This document shows, one piece after another, positions 6,529 to 8,842 of a stretch of 8,842 bases of DNA; the first letter of the stretch is position 1, and every line of letters begins with the position of its first letter. Source of the DNA: Candidatus Cloacimonadota bacterium (GTDB lineage Bacteria; Cloacimonadota; Cloacimonadia; Cloacimonadales; JAOZMQ01). The notes under the pieces are model-generated. The model saw only the letters and a program-made list of their open reading frames with translations. It had not been told where the DNA came from and did no database searches. A program made the translations under genes and the position numbers. The DNA lies in the NCBI GenBank assembly GCA_029934195.1, contig JAOZMQ010000062.1, positions 2,074 to 10,915 on the forward strand, given 5' to 3'.

Positions 6529-6635
6529 AGATGCCGTTTCTATGAAGCTGAAAAATAAATAATTCCCTAATTTCTTATCTTCATGGATCTTCAGTCCTTC
6601 ATGGTTAAAAAATCCTTTTTGTTCAGATACTAATT
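6357..6635. other. Gene-poor stretch with several inverted repeats
   Basis: Apart from the doubtful small frame on the - strand, I see no gene here. Inverted repeats are GTAGCGA (6395-6401) with TCGCTAC (6470-6476), AGAGAC (6431-6436) with GTCTCT (6489-6494) extended by TAA/TTA, and CATAGA (6526-6531) with TCTATG (6539-6544). The first two cross each other and cannot form together as simple stems. TAACGC is tandemly duplicated at 6505-6516, and CTTCATGG occurs twice near 6580 and 6597. Confidence 0.4.
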
Positions 6636-6665
6636 AAAACCACACAATTATATTAAGTGGCTTTT
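6636..6665 (-). terminator. Probable intrinsic terminator of the dockerin gene
   Basis: On the - strand AAAGCCAC (6664-6657) pairs with GTGGTTTT (6643-6636) as an 8-bp stem with one G-U pair and a 13-base loop, ending in TTTT then AATTAG. It lies about 20-50 bases past the stop codon of the dockerin-protein gene. The stem is weak in GC, so strength is uncertain. Confidence 0.45.
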
Positions 6666-6685
6666 ACTTCTTCTATTTATGTTTT

Positions 6686-7879
6686 CTAATCTCCATTTTC
6701 AACTGGAAATTGAGTAATTAATCCTATTGAATATTGTAAAATAAGTGCTGCATCATAAGCTTGAAGTTCTTCATTACCATCGACATCACCAGCATTAATT
6801 CTTTGCAACCCCCATGGTAGCGGATCAAGAAAAGGCAACGGATTCATACCAACAACATATTGCATGAGGACTGAAGCATCAAAAGCTTGAATTTCTCCAT
6901 TTTCATCAAGATCTCCGTAATCTACAGCTCCAAAATTCTCATCAAAAATATGAATATGCTCCTCGAATGATTCTGCATAATCTGTACTATGATAAACTCT
7001 CACTCTTGTATTTGTATAATTATAGTGTGGATAAGTAATAATAAAATAGAATTCCCCCGGACTTCTTCCGGTAGAAAAAGAGCAATTTTCATCAAAAGAA
7101 ATTATGTCGGAAACATAAATTAATTCAAAAGTTTGTCCATAATCAGCACTAAAATTTATATGAAAATTATGAGGGAAAGTCCAAGTTACAAGATATAACT
7201 CCCCAGGTAAAACACCACTATAGAAATGAACGTAGGAGTTTGAAAGAAGATTCTCATAAAGAGTTGAATCAAGTATTACCTCTTCAAATGATTCTCCATT
7301 ATCATTACTAAAATTAAGTATAATACGATACTCTGGTGGACTCGGATGTAGGTAAACATACAATTCGTTTTCATTAGTTCCAGTCTCAACATAAAACATT
7401 AATTGCTCATTAACTGGACTAAATTCTTCACCATAGTTTGTGCTTCGTTGTAAACAGTATTCTTCATCATTTTTAAATCGATATATTACTCCATCAGTTA
7501 TTCCACTACTGCATGATTGACCAGTTGAGCCTTCACCAAGTAAATTCCATGACTGAGCATAATCATCAGTTCGATATAATTTGCTATGAGAATAACAATA
7601 CAGCACACCAGGAGTTTTATCTGCTGTCATAAAGTTTAGTGGTGGCATATTATTATATGGGGGATTTGGAGTCTTATAATTTAGCATCTCAAATGTTTCT
7701 CCATAATTAATGGAATAGAATAAACCCCAATAATCTCCAATGTTCTGATCATAATACCAAGGTGAAGCAAGATATAGTTCTCCTACTGCTGGTCCTCTTG
7801 TGATATTTGCTATTCCAGATAACGATGTTATAAATAATGTTATTAGTAAAATAACACAAATGTAATTTCTTGTTTTCAT
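6686..7879 (-). CDS. Secreted Asp-box (BNR-like) repeat protein with C-terminal type I dockerin
   Basis: The 397-residue product has a signal peptide (about 1-24). Six Asp-box-like motifs follow: SINYGETF (56-63), TDDYAQSW (104-111), STNYGEEF (146-153), SNDNGESF (191-198), SADYGQTF (244-251) and STDYAESF (298-305). Each is preceded by a PGxLY-type strand (for example PGELYL at 225-230 and PGEFYF at 274-279), at 42-54-residue spacing. This predicts a six-bladed beta-propeller. A dockerin follows with two calcium-binding repeats, GDLDENGEIQAFD (322-334) and GDVDGNEELQAYD (364-376), each continuing to an LxQYxxG helix; the second has Glu where Gly is usual. No catalytic domain is evident, so the propeller is probably a binding or surface-display module, with the dockerin attaching it to a cohesin. 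AGGAG (7890-7886) fixes the ATG. A terminator-like hairpin follows. Confidence 0.85.
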   Translation of the reverse strand: MKTRNYICVILLITLFITSLSGIANITRGPAVGELYLASPWYYDQNIGDYWGLFYSINYGETFEMLNYKTPNPPYNNMPPLNFMTADKTPGVLYCYSHSKLYRTDDYAQSWNLLGEGSTGQSCSSGITDGVIYRFKNDEEYCLQRSTNYGEEFSPVNEQLMFYVETGTNENELYVYLHPSPPEYRIILNFSNDNGESFEEVILDSTLYENLLSNSYVHFYSGVLPGELYLVTWTFPHNFHINFSADYGQTFELIYVSDIISFDENCSFSTGRSPGEFYFIITYPHYNYTNTRVRVYHSTDYAESFEEHIHIFDENFGAVDYGDLDENGEIQAFDASVLMQYVVGMNPLPFLDPLPWGLQRINAGDVDGNEELQAYDAALILQYSIGLITQFPVENGD

Positions 7880-7915
7880 TATTTTCTCCTTTTAGTATAT
7901 TTTTTTTGCTCTTTG

Positions 7916-8039
7916 GTGGCTAATGTTCGGTCACTGCCCCGCTTCCCGAGATTACATTCAAAACTTTGAACGAAAATCTCAACTCCAATTTACCACAAAT
8001 CTTCGATACGAAATCAAGCGGGGAGTGACTTGTTAGCAC
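7916..8039. repeat. attC-like imperfect inverted repeat between dockerin and toxin genes
   Basis: The inner arms GTCACTGCCCCGCTT (7930-7944) and AAGCGGGGAGTGAC (8016-8029) form a 14-bp stem with G7936 unpaired. Outside these, after an asymmetric spacer (TGTTCG versus TTG), GTGGCTAA (7916-7923) pairs with TTAGCAC (8033-8039) with one more bulged G. A 71-base loop separates the arms. This order (outer box, spacer, bulged inner box, variable loop) is that of an integron attC site, and 124 bases is within the attC size range. The box GTTAGCA (8032-8038) fits GTTRRRY except for two bases; the opposite box ATTAGCC on the - strand lacks the cleavage G. It begins 20 bases after the vapC stop. It could also be another kind of intergenic repeat or a terminator. 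Confidence 0.45.
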
Positions 8040-8059
8040 TAGTTTTCCCGAGATTTTTA

Positions 8060-8440
8060 TCAATCCCAAAGAACTTCAAGATCATTTACTTCATCAAATC
8101 TGCTGTCACTGGAAAGAATTGGAATGTTTAACCAAATTGCAGTGGAAATTATTAATCGGTCGTGCAGTTCATAAAATTTAGTTTTTTCGACAACTTCGAG
8201 TATCTCAGAAGTTAAATCAATTATACTGTAAATAGAAGATGAATTTATTTTCTCTAAAGTATTACTGAGATTAAGAGGAATTCTTTTCTTTTCAGCAAGA
8301 TACAAAATTTCCATTAAACTGATAACAGAAATTATAAATTTGTTACTTTTTGAATTAAGAATTTTCTTTGCCTTTTTTCCAATTGCACCGGAATTTGAAA
8401 AGTGCCGAACTATTGTAACTGTATCTAACAAATATGTCAT
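8060..8440 (-). CDS. vapC: VapC-family PIN-domain ribonuclease toxin
   Basis: The 126-residue protein is a PIN-domain nuclease. The expected metal-binding acidic residues are all present: Asp6 in YLLDT, Glu44 in SLMEI, Asp94 in ELHDRLI and Asp112 in LSSDSRF, with Asp116 close by. VapC toxins cleave specific RNAs, commonly tRNA or rRNA, in a magnesium-dependent way, and are held inactive by the cognate antitoxin. The full length and intact catalytic set suggest a working enzyme. The ATG follows the antitoxin stop by one base (TAA, A, ATG), so the two are translated together. Downstream, 20 bases after the stop, begins the attC-like repeat. The RNA target cannot be told from sequence. Confidence 0.92.
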   Translation of the reverse strand: MTYLLDTVTIVRHFSNSGAIGKKAKKILNSKSNKFIISVISLMEILYLAEKKRIPLNLSNTLEKINSSSIYSIIDLTSEILEVVEKTKFYELHDRLIISTAIWLNIPILSSDSRFDEVNDLEVLWD

Positions 8441-8441
8441 T

Positions 8442-8690
8442 TTAAAAACCCTTTTTGAGAATTGAATTATCCATTTCTTTTCGGATCTTCTTTAATTCAT
8501 TTTCTGGATTTTTGATTTTCTCGAAACCGATATCTTTCCAAATTCCGGACAAATTTATTGGTTTGAGTTTATTTGTTTGAGTTTGAGATAAAATAAAATC
8601 AATAAATGTTTTTACTTCATTTAATCGTTCTTTCGGAATTATTGATAGATTATTTATTAATTCCATCCTGTTAATTGCTGATTGTTGCAT
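8442..8690 (-). CDS. Antitoxin of the VapBC-type pair (DUF2281-like)
   Basis: The 82-residue protein has an N-terminal helical segment ELINNLSIIPKERLNEVKTF (residues 10-29), which matches the pattern of DUF2281-type small antitoxins (LI..L..LP.ERL.EV..FI.FL), then a charged tail with LSGIWKDIGFEKI (about 48-60) and a Lys/Glu-rich end. The tail presumably binds and blocks the PIN toxin encoded next. I start it at the ATG at 8690, which has GGAGGTG 5 bases upstream; the frame stays open for another 15 codons upstream, but that part covers the ribosome site and probable promoter. The family name is from recognised pattern; the role is supported by the adjacent PIN gene and one-base spacing. Confidence 0.8.
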   Translation of the reverse strand: MQQSAINRMELINNLSIIPKERLNEVKTFIDFILSQTQTNKLKPINLSGIWKDIGFEKIKNPENELKKIRKEMDNSILKKGF

Positions 8691-8714
8691 TATACACCTC
8701 CATTTTTTCCCGAA

Positions 8715-8743
8715 CAAATATTCATTATTTAACAAATTGTCAA
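8715..8743 (-). promoter_or_regulatory. Candidate promoter of the VapBC-type operon
   Basis: On the - strand a perfect TTGACA (8743-8738) is followed by 17 bases and TATTTG (8720-8715), which keeps only the TAT of a -10 hexamer. The position, 25 bases before the antitoxin start with GGAGGTG between, is right. The -35 is strong and the -10 weak. Confidence 0.35.
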
Positions 8744-8749
8744 ATTATT

Positions 8750-8842
8750 CTACAAAAATTTCGCTTCAAGACTTCTTTCTTTATTTTTTATTTTACACTT
8801 TTTATAACAATATTTTCTATTTTCTGGGATTTTTATTATTGG
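8750..8842 (-). CDS. Possible 3' end of a gene running in from the right edge
   Basis: Thirty codons are open from the right edge to a TAG at 8752-8750. They read PIIKIPENRKYCYKKCKIKN and on to LEAKFL, Lys-rich, with a Cys-x3-Cys pair (residues 12 and 16). Thirty open codons are only mildly unlikely by chance in DNA this AT-rich. If real, its end lies 6 bases before the -35 box of the antitoxin promoter. No family is recognised. Confidence 0.25.
   Translation of the reverse strand, partial: PIIKIPENRKYCYKKCKIKNKERSLEAKFL

Noticed and set aside
7894..7899. TATACT on the - strand as a -10 box for the dockerin gene
   Set aside because: It lies only 3 bases before the AGGAG, so transcription would start within the ribosome site; no good -35 is seen at the right distance.
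8691..8735. Longer antitoxin reading from the ATG at 8735
   Set aside because: That part covers the GGAGGTG site and the probable promoter, and the ATG at 8690 has ideal spacing.
1..8842. CRISPR array, rRNA, transposase or prophage genes
   Set aside because: No regularly spaced repeats, no rRNA-like sequence and no transposase or phage structural motifs were seen; the holin-like protein belongs to a family common in chromosomes and does not show a prophage.

Overview
The window is AT-rich (roughly 30% GC by eye) and bacterial. Its left half is a division and cell wall (dcw) segment, all on the + strand: the 3' part of murB, then ftsQ, ftsA and ftsZ, followed by a small membrane protein with a Phage_holin_4_2-like N-terminal half. 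murB and ftsQ touch (TAA then ATG), with no ddl between them, and all junctions are short, so these genes are probably co-transcribed. The order murB-ftsQ-ftsA-ftsZ shows a walled bacterium but does not fix the phylum. Secreted proteins carrying cohesin and dockerin modules in a low-GC genome suggest an anaerobe, perhaps an FCB-group lineage such as Cloacimonadota; that placement is inference.

From about 4.4 kb the content becomes accessory. A Phd/YefM-like antitoxin and RelE/ParE toxin pair (4438-4900, +) has a candidate palindromic operator. A structured spacer follows, then a secreted cohesin-domain protein started by GTG (5076-5627) and a lipoprotein with an apparent internal duplication (5658-6314), probably one operon. 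The 370-base stretch 6315-6685 has no convincing gene. It holds several inverted repeats, a doubtful 60-codon frame and a probable terminator of the next gene.

On the - strand, 6686-7879 encodes a secreted protein with six Asp-box (BNR-like) repeats and a C-terminal two-repeat type I dockerin. It lies 371 bases from the end of the lipoprotein gene, so a cohesin and a dockerin occur within 3 kb with no glycosidase in sight. The - strand continues with a VapC PIN-domain toxin and its antitoxin (8060-8690).

Between the dockerin gene and vapC lies a 124-base imperfect inverted repeat (7916-8039). Its architecture is a short outer stem ending in GTTAGCAC/GTGGCTAAT boxes, an asymmetric internal loop, a 14-bp inner stem with one extrahelical base and a large variable loop. 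This matches an integron attC site, and its position just after a toxin-antitoxin pair fits a cassette. The box sequences are imperfect and no integrase is visible, so this stays a hypothesis. The last 93 bases may hold the 3' end of another - strand gene.
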